Part shown: positions 9,669 through 18,002 of the stretch, in pieces | Layout of the letters: the number at the start of each line of letters is the position of its first letter | How positions within the stretch are numbered: the stretch's first letter is position 1 | Source: Phyllobacterium sp. 628 | GTDB taxonomy: Bacteria > Pseudomonadota > Alphaproteobacteria > Rhizobiales > Rhizobiaceae | Reading direction: 5' to 3' | Length of the DNA: 64,000 nucleotides | Assembly: GCF_014189505.1 (NCBI RefSeq) | Contig: NZ_CP050302.1 | Location: forward strand, 1-64,000 | Notes under the pieces: generated by a model | What the model saw: only the letters and a program-made list of their open reading frames with translations | What the model was told of the DNA's origin: nothing | Database searches by the model: none | Position numbers and translations under genes: made by a program

Positions 9669-10529
9669 ATGCAATTGCGCAACCGCGCCGCCTACGGGTT
9701 CCTTGCACCCTACCTGCTCATCTTTGCCGCTTTCTGGATTTGGCCCATCATCAGCTCATTTATGATGTCATTCCAGAACACGCGGATCAATCCGTGGGTG
9801 TTCAGCCCCGGTGCCAATTGGGGGCGGTTATTTACAGACCCGGCATTTTACAACGCACTGAAGAACACCATGATCATTCTGGTCATTCAGGTGCCGGTAA
9901 TGATCACGCTGGCAACAGTTATGGCGGTGCTGCTCAACTCTCCGCTTCTGAAAGCGCGGGGCCTGTTCCGCTTTGCTTTCTTTGCGCCGGTGGTTGTCGG
10001 CGAAGTTGCCTATGCCGCAGTCTTTCGGCTGATGTTCAATCTCGACTTTGGCATTATCAACAAGCTGCTCAACAGCGTCGGCATCGCTTCGATTTCATGG
10101 TTTTCCGATGCGTCGGCGGCCATGGCCCTCCTCATCATTGCTGTTACATGGCGCTGGGCCGGGTACAACACCATCATCATTCTGGCCGGACTCCAATCCA
10201 TTCCCGGCGATGTCTACGAAGCCGCAACGCTCGACCGTGTCAGCAAGCTCCGGCAATTCATCTACATCACCCTGCCGCTGCTTAAACCGATCATCCTGTT
10301 CTGTGTGGTTCTGTCGATCATCGGCTCGATGCAATTGTTCACAGAACCTATGCTGATCACCAATCGTGGTGGCCCCGGCGGCGGCACGGAAACGCTTGGC
10401 CTGTTCCTTTACAGGCAGGGGTTCACCTCGCTCAACTTCGGTTATGCCTCCGCCATTGCCTATACGATGGCAGCGCTGGCGATCCTGATTTCACTTCTTA
10501 ATCTCTGGGTGGGGCGCGACGCGAAATGA
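9669..10529 (+). CDS. lacF: Sugar ABC transporter permease, LacF-like
   Basis: First inner-membrane permease of the lactose-type importer (MalF class), 286 residues, about six membrane segments. The cytoplasmic EAA loop that docks on the ATPase reads DVYEAATLDRVSKLRQFIYI and then TLPLLKP (around residues 180-207). GGGGAGG lies just before the ATG. It overlaps lacG by four bases (ATGA). Confidence 0.85.
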   Translation: MQLRNRAAYGFLAPYLLIFAAFWIWPIISSFMMSFQNTRINPWVFSPGANWGRLFTDPAFYNALKNTMIILVIQVPVMITLATVMAVLLNSPLLKARGLFRFAFFAPVVVGEVAYAAVFRLMFNLDFGIINKLLNSVGIASISWFSDASAAMALLIIAVTWRWAGYNTIIILAGLQSIPGDVYEAATLDRVSKLRQFIYITLPLLKPIILFCVVLSIIGSMQLFTEPMLITNRGGPGGGTETLGLFLYRQGFTSLNFGYASAIAYTMAALAILISLLNLWVGRDAK

Positions 10530-11362
10530 AATCACAATCCAGATCAACCCTGATCCGTTCACTATCGCTGCATGCGGTTCTCATTCCGCTCGCACTCGTC
10601 TGGCTGTTCCCGCTGTGGATGATGTTCGTCTTCGCCACCATGCCGGATTACGGCATTTTCAGCCCACAGATCGAGCTCCTTCCGTCCACACATTTCATCG
10701 AGAATGTGAGTAATCTTCAGGCGGATACGGATTTCATCCGGGCTTTGATAATATCTATCGGCGTCGCGATAACCTATACGGTCCTGTCCGTGCTGCTGAC
10801 GTCGATGGCGGGCTGGGCGCTTGCCCGCTACAGCTTCGTCGGCAAGTCGCTGGTGATCGCCATTATTCTCGGCACGATCACCCTGCCCTACTTTGTCGTG
10901 GTGATTCCGCAATTCATCATGGTGGCGCGCGAGTTCAAAATGGCGAATACGTGGATCGCACTTATTGTGCCGCCATTGTTCAATTCGCTTGGCGTGCTGT
11001 TCATGCGGCAAGCCTTTTCAATGATGCCTGTGGAACTGTTCGATGCGGCACGCGTCGAGGGCGTCAAGGAATGGCAGATATTCCTGCGCATTGCCTTGCC
11101 GCTGGCGCGGCCGACCATGGCAGCATTGGCGATCATTCTCTTTCTTGCTTCGTGGAACAATTATCTCTGGCCACTGCTGATCAACTCGCGGCCGGGGATG
11201 ATGACCGCTCCCGTAGCACTCGGCACATTGATCGGCCTCACCAAGGTATCGTGGGGCGGCATCATGGCTGGCGCCGTTCTGCTGACCGCTCCAATCCTCG
11301 TCATTTTCATTCTTCTGCAGCGCCACTTCATCGCCGGCATTGCCGCTGGCGCAGTCAAATAA
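10526..11362 (+). CDS. lacG: Sugar ABC transporter permease, LacG-like
   Basis: Second inner-membrane permease (MalG class), 278 residues, six membrane segments. The EAA loop reads ELFDAARVEGVKEWQIFLRI followed by ALPLARP. The C-terminus FIAGIAAGAVK is the standard ending of this family. It overlaps lacF by four bases and is 11 bases before lacK. In Sinorhizobium, lacZ lies between lacG and lacK; here nothing lies between them. Confidence 0.85.
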   Translation: MKSQSRSTLIRSLSLHAVLIPLALVWLFPLWMMFVFATMPDYGIFSPQIELLPSTHFIENVSNLQADTDFIRALIISIGVAITYTVLSVLLTSMAGWALARYSFVGKSLVIAIILGTITLPYFVVVIPQFIMVAREFKMANTWIALIVPPLFNSLGVLFMRQAFSMMPVELFDAARVEGVKEWQIFLRIALPLARPTMAALAIILFLASWNNYLWPLLINSRPGMMTAPVALGTLIGLTKVSWGGIMAGAVLLTAPILVIFILLQRHFIAGIAAGAVK

Positions 11363-11373
11363 GGAAACGCCGC

Positions 11374-12462
11374 ATGGCTGAACTTTCACTCAAAAATGTC
11401 GGCAAGCGTTTTGGTTCCTACGAGATCATTCGCAATGCCAGCCTTGAAGTCGCCGATGGCGAGTTCGTGGTTTTCGTAGGCCCTTCCGGCTGTGGCAAGT
11501 CCACCCTCTTACGTATGATTGCAGGTCTCGAACCTATCACCGATGGCGAAATCTCCATTGGTGACACGGTGGTCAATAATGTGGAACCGGCTGATCGCGG
11601 CATCGCGATGGTATTTCAGTCCTATGCGCTTTATCCGCACATGACAGTGGAAGAAAATCTGGCATTTGGCCTGCGCATGACCGGAAATCCCAAAGCGGAT
11701 ACTGAACGCCGGGTTCAGCGTGTTGCCGATATCCTGCAGATCAAGGAATTGATGAAGCGGCGCCCCAAGCAGCTTTCCGGCGGACAGCGTCAGCGTGTTG
11801 CCATTGGCCGCGCCATTGTACGCGAACCGCGTGTCTTCCTGTTCGATGAGCCCCTGTCCAATCTTGATGCGGAACTGCGGGTACAGATGCGGGTCGAGAT
11901 ATCCAGGCTGCACAAGGAGCTTGGTACCACCATGATCTATGTCACGCATGATCAGACCGAAGCCATGACTCTCGCCAACAAAATCGTTGTGCTGCGCAGC
12001 GGAAACATCGAGCAGATCGGCGCGCCGCTCGATCTCTACGACAATCCGGCTAACCAGTTTGTTGCCGGGTTCGTGGGCTCACCGAAGATGAATTTCATGA
12101 GCGCCGAAATTGTTGCTGCTGACGGCGAAAACGTCACGCTGACACTCGTCAATCAGGGCAATGTCCAGCTCACTTTGCCGCTGAAGAACCCGCCACCTTC
12201 TATCGGCGACAAGGTCACGCTCGGCGTAAGGCCCGAACACTTTGCCAAAGCGGGCGAAGGCATTGCTGACCTCACCATCAAGGTGGATGTCGCCGAACAT
12301 CTGGGCAACACCAGCTATATCTACGCCAATGTTGCAGGCGGCGAGCAGCTCATCATCGAGCGCGAAGAATCCCGCAACGAGAATATACGCGACACCCTCA
12401 CCATCGCGATCAAATCGAGTCACGCGCTGCTGTTCGACAGCGATGGCAACAGGCTCCGATAA
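11374..12462 (+). CDS. lacK: Sugar ABC transporter ATP-binding protein, LacK/MsmX-like
   Basis: ATPase of the lactose-type importer, 362 residues from the ATG at 11374 (AAGGA precedes it). A much longer open frame upstream is only overlap with lacG. Walker A is GPSGCGKST (about residues 35-43), the Q loop is VFQSYALYPHM, the signature [15 protein letters not shown], and Walker [14 protein letters not shown]. The last 110 residues form the MalK-type regulatory OB-fold with GVRPEHF. One of three ATPases of this class in the window, with 31,917 and 39,933. Confidence 0.88.
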   Translation: MAELSLKNVGKRFGSYEIIRNASLEVADGEFVVFVGPSGCGKSTLLRMIAGLEPITDGEISIGDTVVNNVEPADRGIAMVFQSYALYPHMTVEENLAFGLRMTGNPKADTERRVQRVADILQIKELMKRRPKQLSGGQRQRVAIGRAIVREPRVFLFDEPLSNLDAELRVQMRVEISRLHKELGTTMIYVTHDQTEAMTLANKIVVLRSGNIEQIGAPLDLYDNPANQFVAGFVGSPKMNFMSAEIVAADGENVTLTLVNQGNVQLTLPLKNPPPSIGDKVTLGVRPEHFAKAGEGIADLTIKVDVAEHLGNTSYIYANVAGGEQLIIEREESRNENIRDTLTIAIKSSHALLFDSDGNRLR

Positions 12463-12522
12463 CAAACTTCCAACTTCCGGCCGCACTCCCGGCGGCCGCG
12501 ATCCATCCAAAGAGGACATATC

Positions 12523-14529
12523 ATGACTGAAGCGACATTGATTCGTTGGGGGATCATCGGCCCCGGCACTATTGCCCGCAGCTTCGCCGGCGGTGTTGCC
12601 CATTCGACCACGGGCAAACTTGTTGCCATTGCCTCGCGCAATCCGGACAAGCCGGAACTGGCCGAACACTTTCCCGGTATTCGGGTTGTCAAGGGATACG
12701 ACGCGCTGCTGACCGACCCAGAGGTTGACGCAATCTATATTGCAACACCGCATACGGGCCACGCGGAATGGGCAATCAAAGCCATTCGCGCCGGCAAACA
12801 TGTTTTGGTGGAAAAGCCGATTGCGCTCAGTGCTTATGATGCCGACGCCATCTTCCACGAAGCAAAGAAAGCGGGCGTGTTTGCGGGCGAAGCGTTCATG
12901 TACCGCCTGCATCCTCAAACAATCAAACTGGTCGAGTTGATCCGCAGCCGTGTCGTCGGTGACCTCCGGATCATCCGGTCAAGTTTCGGGTTCAATATGG
13001 GTAGCGTCAAACCCGAACATCGCCTGTTTGCCAACGAGACCGCAGGCGGCGGCATTCTCGATGTCGGCGGCTATCCGGTCTCAATGTCACGGCTGATTGC
13101 AGGCAGTGCCGAGGGCAAACCTTTCCTTGAACCGGAGTCTGTGACAGGTGCGGGCTATCTCGGCCAGACTGGCGTGGATGAATGGGCATCGGCCACACTG
13201 AAATTCGCAAATGGCGTTGTTGCCGAAGTCTCCTGCTCGATCATGGCCGATCAGGATAACACGTTGCGCGTCATCGGCTCGAAAGGCCGCATCGAAGTAA
13301 AAGATTTCTGGTATGCATCAGGCCAGCAGGGCGGTACCGGCACGATCGAGATATTCAAATCCGGCGGGGTGCACGAAACTATCGAAGTGCAGGAAGACCG
13401 CTGGCTCTATTCATTCGAAGTCGACGCAGCAGGCAATGCGATCCGGGAAAAGCGCCAGGAATTTGCAGCTCCCGGCATGAGCTGGGCGGATTCAATCGGT
13501 AACCTGCGCGTGCTCGATCAATGGCGCGCTGCTATCGGTCTGGAGTACAGCGTTGAGAAAGCCGCCAAGCGCTCAAAGACCATTTCCGGCAGCACTGCCA
13601 AACCGGGAAACAGCGTGCCGAAACGGGCAATTCCCGGACTAACAAAACCGGCATCTTCGGTTGCACTGGGGTTTGAGTTTTTTCCGAATTTTGCCGCTGG
13701 TTCCCTGACACTGGACGCCTACTACGAAGCGGGCGGCAACCTGTTCGATACGGCCTACATTTATTCGGGTGGCAAGACCGAAGAGATCTTCGGCGATTGG
13801 CACACCAGCCGGAATGTACCGCGTGAGGATATCGTGCTGATCGGCAAGGGAGCGCATTCGCCGCTTTGCTATCCCGATGTGATCGGCCGGCAATTATCGC
13901 GCTCGCTGGACCGGTTGAAGACAGATTATGTCGATGTCTATTTCATGCACCGCGATAATACAGATATTCCCGTGGGTGAATTCGTTGACGCCATGGATGC
14001 GGAATTCAAGGCTGGTCGTATCCGCGGGCCGTTTGGCGGCTCCAACTGGACCCGCGAACGTATGGACGAGGCAATCGCCTATGCACAGAAGAACGGGAAG
14101 GCTGCGCCGGGTGCCTTATCAAACAACTTCTCGCTGGCGGAAATGCTGGATCCGATCTGGGCAGGATGTGTTGCGGCCTCGGATGATCAATGGAAAGCAT
14201 GGCTCAATCAAAAACAGATGCCAAACTTTGCCTGGTCAAGCCAGGGCCGCGGCTTCTTCACCGACCGCGCCGGACGGGACAAGCGGGACGATGAGGAACT
14301 GGTCCGCGTCTGGTATTCCGACAGGAACTTTGTGCGGCGTGACCGGGCCATCGAACTTGCCGAAAAACTCGGCCGCAATCCTATTCATATTGCATTGGCC
14401 TATGTGCTCGCCCAGCCGTTTCCGGTCATTCCCCTGATCGGTCCGCGCACCCTTGGTGAACTCGAAGACAGTCTTTCGGCTCTCGATATAAAACTCACTC
14501 CGGAACAGGTGAAATGGCTGGAAGGCTAA
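12523..14529 (+). CDS. Fusion of Gfo/Idh/MocA oxidoreductase and aldo/keto reductase
   Basis: A 668-residue protein that joins two normally separate oxidoreductases. Residues 1-340 are a Gfo/Idh/MocA dehydrogenase with the dinucleotide site GIIGPGTIA (10-18) and the family EKP motif (Glu97-Lys98-Pro99). After a Ser/Lys-rich linker (about 345-375), residues 380-668 are an aldo/keto reductase with a complete tetrad: Asp409, Tyr414, Lys442 and His476 (FDTAYIYSG, IGKGAHS, YFMHRDN). The reading frame is open throughout and both active sites are intact. Located between the lactose-type ATPase and an isomerase gene, it probably oxidises and reduces the imported sugar or its product, perhaps with internal cofactor recycling. 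That coupling is inference. Confidence 0.85.
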   Translation: MTEATLIRWGIIGPGTIARSFAGGVAHSTTGKLVAIASRNPDKPELAEHFPGIRVVKGYDALLTDPEVDAIYIATPHTGHAEWAIKAIRAGKHVLVEKPIALSAYDADAIFHEAKKAGVFAGEAFMYRLHPQTIKLVELIRSRVVGDLRIIRSSFGFNMGSVKPEHRLFANETAGGGILDVGGYPVSMSRLIAGSAEGKPFLEPESVTGAGYLGQTGVDEWASATLKFANGVVAEVSCSIMADQDNTLRVIGSKGRIEVKDFWYASGQQGGTGTIEIFKSGGVHETIEVQEDRWLYSFEVDAAGNAIREKRQEFAAPGMSWADSIGNLRVLDQWRAAIGLEYSVEKAAKRSKTISGSTAKPGNSVPKRAIPGLTKPASSVALGFEFFPNFAAGSLTLDAYYEAGGNLFDTAYIYSGGKTEEIFGDWHTSRNVPREDIVLIGKGAHSPLCYPDVIGRQLSRSLDRLKTDYVDVYFMHRDNTDIPVGEFVDAMDAEFKAGRIRGPFGGSNWTRERMDEAIAYAQKNGKAAPGALSNNFSLAEMLDPIWAGCVAASDDQWKAWLNQKQMPNFAWSSQGRGFFTDRAGRDKRDDEELVRVWYSDRNFVRRDRAIELAEKLGRNPIHIALAYVLAQPFPVIPLIGPRTLGELEDSLSALDIKLTPEQVKWLEG

Positions 14530-14575
14530 GCAGCGATGTGACAAACAGGGTCAGTGGTTTGGCAAGGAAGAAACG

Positions 14576-15346
14576 ATGAAATATTCGGCTTGTATTGAAT
14601 GGTTGTTCGCTGCAGAAGCGCCCGATTTTGCCGATCGTATCCGCCTTGCCAGCGATGCAGGGCTCGACGCCGTCGAGTTCTGGAAATGGAACGAGAAAGA
14701 TATAGCGGCCATCGAGAAAGCCCTCGCCGAAACGAAACTGCCACTCGCGAGTTTCGTCGCTGAACCGATGATCCCGCTGACAGACCCGGCCTGCCATGAT
14801 GCATTTCTGGCAGGCCTGAAACAAAGCGCTGAGATGGCCAACAGGCTGGGCGCCAAAGTCCTGATTGCACAGGCCGGGGATGATCTTCCCGGCCGCACGC
14901 GGGATGAACAGCATCAAGCGCTGGTGGACTGCCTGAAACGGGCGGCCGACGTGCTGGCCGGGACCGGCGTGGTGCTGGGGCTCGAGCCGCTCAACACACT
15001 GATTGATCACAAAGGTTATTTCCTGCATTCGACGCAGGAGGGCCTCGATATTATCGATGAAGTCGGCAGGCCTGAAATCCGCATCGTTTACGATATTTAT
15101 CACTCCCTCGTCATGGATGAGGAAACGCATATTGTGCTCGATGGACGTGTTGATCGCGTCGCCCACGTCCATGTGGCCGATCATCCCGGCCGCAATCAGC
15201 CCGGTACCGGCAAACTGCAGCTGGCAAAGTCCCTGAATTGGTTATTCGACAATGGCTATGAGGGCTATGTCGGGCTGGAATACCGGCCGACGGCGGATAC
15301 CGCATCCAGCCTCGCGACCACATTCCGGACGCTCAACCCAAACTGA
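14576..15346 (+). CDS. Hydroxypyruvate isomerase-like TIM-barrel sugar isomerase
   Basis: 256-residue TIM-barrel enzyme of the xylose-isomerase-like/AP-endonuclease-2 superfamily. GLDAVEFWKWNEKD near the N-terminus, LGLEPLNT in the middle and HVHVADHPGRNQPGTGKL near residue 200 match the hydroxypyruvate isomerase (Hyi) group; the Glu, Asp and His residues in these segments are the likely metal ligands. AGGAAG lies before the ATG. It is the last gene of the lactose-type operon, 46 bases after the fusion oxidoreductase. It may convert a keto product of the upstream enzymes; hydroxypyruvate itself is only one possibility. Confidence 0.78.
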   Translation: MKYSACIEWLFAAEAPDFADRIRLASDAGLDAVEFWKWNEKDIAAIEKALAETKLPLASFVAEPMIPLTDPACHDAFLAGLKQSAEMANRLGAKVLIAQAGDDLPGRTRDEQHQALVDCLKRAADVLAGTGVVLGLEPLNTLIDHKGYFLHSTQEGLDIIDEVGRPEIRIVYDIYHSLVMDEETHIVLDGRVDRVAHVHVADHPGRNQPGTGKLQLAKSLNWLFDNGYEGYVGLEYRPTADTASSLATTFRTLNPN

Positions 15347-15355
15347 CGGACCCGA

Positions 15356-16252
15356 TTATTCCTCACTCGTGCCGGTAGTCCGGCTGGATATGCTCGCATA
15401 CATGCCGGTGGTGCGAAACTCTGTCGGGCTGGCGCCATAAATCCGGCGGAACACTTTCGAGAAATAATTGGCATCGTCAAAGCCGGTCATGATCGCCACT
15501 TCCTTGACCGGCAGAAATGCCGCATTGGTCAATAGCTTTGTTGCGCGCTGCATCCGCTTCTGCAAGACAAATTCCGCCGGCGGCAGACCTTCGCACTCGG
15601 CAAACACCCGGGAAAAATGGGCGCGGCTTAAGCCGGAAACACTGGCCAGTTCTTCCACCGGAAGCGGCTTGTCGAGGTTGGCGCTGATATGATCGATAAC
15701 CGGCTGCATGATGGTCTTCTCATGCTGATCAACCGGGTGCGAACCAAACACCCCGTCATAAAGCGCCATGGCTGCCTCATAGGCGATGGCCGAGGCGCGG
15801 CCTGCCGTTTCCGCATCGCAGATCAGACGCAAACTGCAATCAGCCAGATGTTCTATCGTCTCGGCCGGCAGCCTCAATACCGGACCCTGAGCTGCAAGGA
15901 TTGAACGATGAATGCGCAGGGCTTCCTCCCCATTCATCGAAATCCAGAAGTACTCCCAATGATCGCCCTTCTCCAGCCAGTAGCGATGATTATGCGGAAC
16001 CAGAACGAGCAGAGTTTCACCCGAACACACCTTATAGTTGCGGTTCTCATAGCGTAAAGTACCCGTTCCGCTGATCGTGTGCTGCAGAACCGTGAAAGGG
16101 GTTTGCCCGCGTTTTCGCCCATCCCAATCGTAGATTTCATCGCGTCTCACCTCGTATCCGGTGCTGGTAGGCATTGTGTGAAGTGAGTGACGCCCGCGCG
16201 GCAGCGAAACCGTCTTCATCACATGGCCGGTGGCGATCAGTTTTTGCAGCAC
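15356..16252 (-). CDS. AraC family transcriptional regulator (AraC-arm type)
   Basis: About 298 residues. The N-terminal half is an AraC-type sugar-binding domain (VLQHTISGTGTLRYENRNYK and LLVLVPHNHRYWLEKGDHWE). The C-terminal half is the double helix-turn-helix (VEELASVSGLSRAHFSRVFA and VKEVAIMTGFDDANYFSKVF) with RIYGASPTEFR. GTG at 16252 is chosen since GAGG lies a short distance upstream; TTG at 16318 and ATG at 16219 are alternatives. It is convergent with the isomerase gene and divergent from the GH4/agp operon, which it probably activates in response to an alpha-galactoside such as melibiose or raffinose. Confidence 0.82.
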   Translation of the reverse strand: MLQKLIATGHVMKTVSLPRGRHSLHTMPTSTGYEVRRDEIYDWDGRKRGQTPFTVLQHTISGTGTLRYENRNYKVCSGETLLVLVPHNHRYWLEKGDHWEYFWISMNGEEALRIHRSILAAQGPVLRLPAETIEHLADCSLRLICDAETAGRASAIAYEAAMALYDGVFGSHPVDQHEKTIMQPVIDHISANLDKPLPVEELASVSGLSRAHFSRVFAECEGLPPAEFVLQKRMQRATKLLTNAAFLPVKEVAIMTGFDDANYFSKVFRRIYGASPTEFRTTGMYASISSRTTGTSEE

Positions 16253-16457
16253 AAAATTACCCTCAAAAGCATAATCCCTCTCTGTTCGGCTCGATGAATA
16301 TACGCATAATGCCACCAAAGAACAGCAGACGAACTGTTGGCAGACGGTGATTGAGGAGGAAAAAGACGGGGAAACCCTGATCTTTTAAGCGTGTGGTGTT
16401 CAATGCCACATCACCTTCCTGCATTGCCGTCGCCCACTCCGAATGATCGAGGTTGAC
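16253..16457. promoter_or_regulatory. Divergent araC-like / GH4 control region
   Basis: 205 bases between divergent genes. The heptamer GCATAAT occurs twice in the same orientation at 16269-16275 and 16304-16310, 35 bases apart. Direct repeats of this kind are usual for AraC-family binding sites. Promoter boxes are not clear. Confidence 0.35.
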
Positions 16458-17930
16458 ATGAGCAGTTTCAAGATCGCCATTATTGGTGCGGGCAGCGTGG
16501 GTTTCACCAAAAAGCTGTTTACGGACATTCTGTGTGTGCCGGAGTTTGCCGACATCGAGTTCGCGCTGACAGATGTCAGCGAACACAATCTCCAGATGAT
16601 CAAGTCCATTCTGGATCGTGTCGTCGAGGCAAACAATCTGCCGACACGCGTGACCGCGACGACGGACCGGCGCAAGGCAATCGAAGGTGCCCGCTATATC
16701 ATCAGCTGCGTCCGGGTTGGCGGGCTTGAAGCCTATACGGATGATATCCGTATCCCCCTGAAATACGGCATCGACCAGTGCGTCGGCGATACGATCTGCG
16801 CGGGCGGTATTCTTTATGGACAGCGCAACATTCCCGTCATTCTCGACTTCTGCAAAGACATTCGCGAAGTCGCTGAACCCGGTGCAAAATTTCTCAACTA
16901 TGCCAATCCCATGGCCATGAACACATGGGCGGCCATCGAATATGGCAAAGTCGATACAATTGGCCTTTGCCATGGCGTGCAGCATGGTGCCGAGCAGATT
17001 GCGGAAATCCTTGGTGCCCAATCGAAGGATGAACTGGATTATATCTGCTCCGGTATCAACCATCAGACATGGTTCGTTGACCTCAGGCTGAATGGCCGCA
17101 AGATCGGTAAGGACGAACTCGTTGCCGCCTTCGAAGCACACCCGGTTTTTTCGCAACAGGAAAAGCTGCGCATCGATGTATTGAAGCGTTTCGGCGTCTA
17201 TTCCACCGAGAGCAATGGTCATCTATCGGAATATCTGCCGTGGTATCGCAAGCGCCCTGATGAGATCGCCAAATGGATCGACATGTCCGACTGGATTCAC
17301 GGTGAGACCGGCGGTTATCTGCGTCATTCGACCGAGACGCGTAATTGGTTCGAGACCGAATTTCCGCAATTTCTTGAAGCGGCAGCAAAGCCGATTGATC
17401 CGGCCCGCCGGTCCAATGAACATGCCAGCCATATTTTGGAGGCGCTGGAAACCGGGCGGGTCTATCGCGGCCACTTCAACACCAAGAACACCGGTATCAT
17501 TGCGAACCTTCCGGCCGATGCAATCATTGAATCACCGGGTTTCGTTGACCGTTTTGGTATCAATATGGTCTCCGGCATCACCTTGCCGGAAGCCTGTGCT
17601 GCAACATGCATTTCATCCATCAACGTGCAACGCATGGCCGTGCATGCAGCAATCAGCGGCGACATCGATCTGTTGAAGCTCGCGGTCCTGCATGACCCGC
17701 TGGTCGGTGCCGTCTGCACCCCGGAAGAGGTGTGGCAAATGGTTGATGAAATGGTGGTCGCGCAGGCGCAATGGCTGCCACAATACGCTCATGCGGTTGA
17801 CGGCGCGAAACAACGTTTGCGCCACAAGACTGTCGCGACACGCGAATGGCAAGGCGTCGCCAGCCGTTCCGTACGTTCCATCGAAGAGTTGAGAGCAGAG
17901 AAGGCATTATCGATACAGGCAGCCCATTAA
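16458..17930 (+). CDS. Glycoside hydrolase family 4 enzyme (alpha-galactosidase/alpha-glucosidase)
   Basis: 490-residue GH4 glycosidase, which uses NAD and a divalent metal (usually Mn) to cleave by an oxidation-elimination route. The NAD-binding segment is IAIIGAGSVGFTKKL at the N-terminus. The metal ligands are Cys171 (in CHGVQH) and His202 (in GINHQTW). The ATG at 16458, five bases after GAGG, is chosen over the ATG at 16443. It leads the Agp transport operon and is only distantly similar to the second GH4 enzyme at 24,044. The Cys/His pair fits alpha-glucosidase, alpha-galactosidase or alpha-galacturonidase; the true substrate is open. Confidence 0.85.
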   Translation: MSSFKIAIIGAGSVGFTKKLFTDILCVPEFADIEFALTDVSEHNLQMIKSILDRVVEANNLPTRVTATTDRRKAIEGARYIISCVRVGGLEAYTDDIRIPLKYGIDQCVGDTICAGGILYGQRNIPVILDFCKDIREVAEPGAKFLNYANPMAMNTWAAIEYGKVDTIGLCHGVQHGAEQIAEILGAQSKDELDYICSGINHQTWFVDLRLNGRKIGKDELVAAFEAHPVFSQQEKLRIDVLKRFGVYSTESNGHLSEYLPWYRKRPDEIAKWIDMSDWIHGETGGYLRHSTETRNWFETEFPQFLEAAAKPIDPARRSNEHASHILEALETGRVYRGHFNTKNTGIIANLPADAIIESPGFVDRFGINMVSGITLPEACAATCISSINVQRMAVHAAISGDIDLLKLAVLHDPLVGAVCTPEEVWQMVDEMVVAQAQWLPQYAHAVDGAKQRLRHKTVATREWQGVASRSVRSIEELRAEKALSIQAAH

Positions 17931-18002
17931 TTTTCCGGCTGTTTTCCGCCCTGGAGGAGACGGAAAACTGCAAGGCCGGACCAAAACATAGAGGGAGAGA
18001 CA

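Noticed and set aside
10951-11373. N-terminal extension of the lacK frame
   Set aside because: The open frame runs back into lacG, but the ATG at 11374 has AAGGA and begins the normal MsmX-type N-terminus.
12467-12510. Hairpin-like cggccg repeats between lacK and the fusion gene
   Set aside because: The repeated hexamer is self-complementary and very common at this GC content; no tail and no clear stem beyond it.
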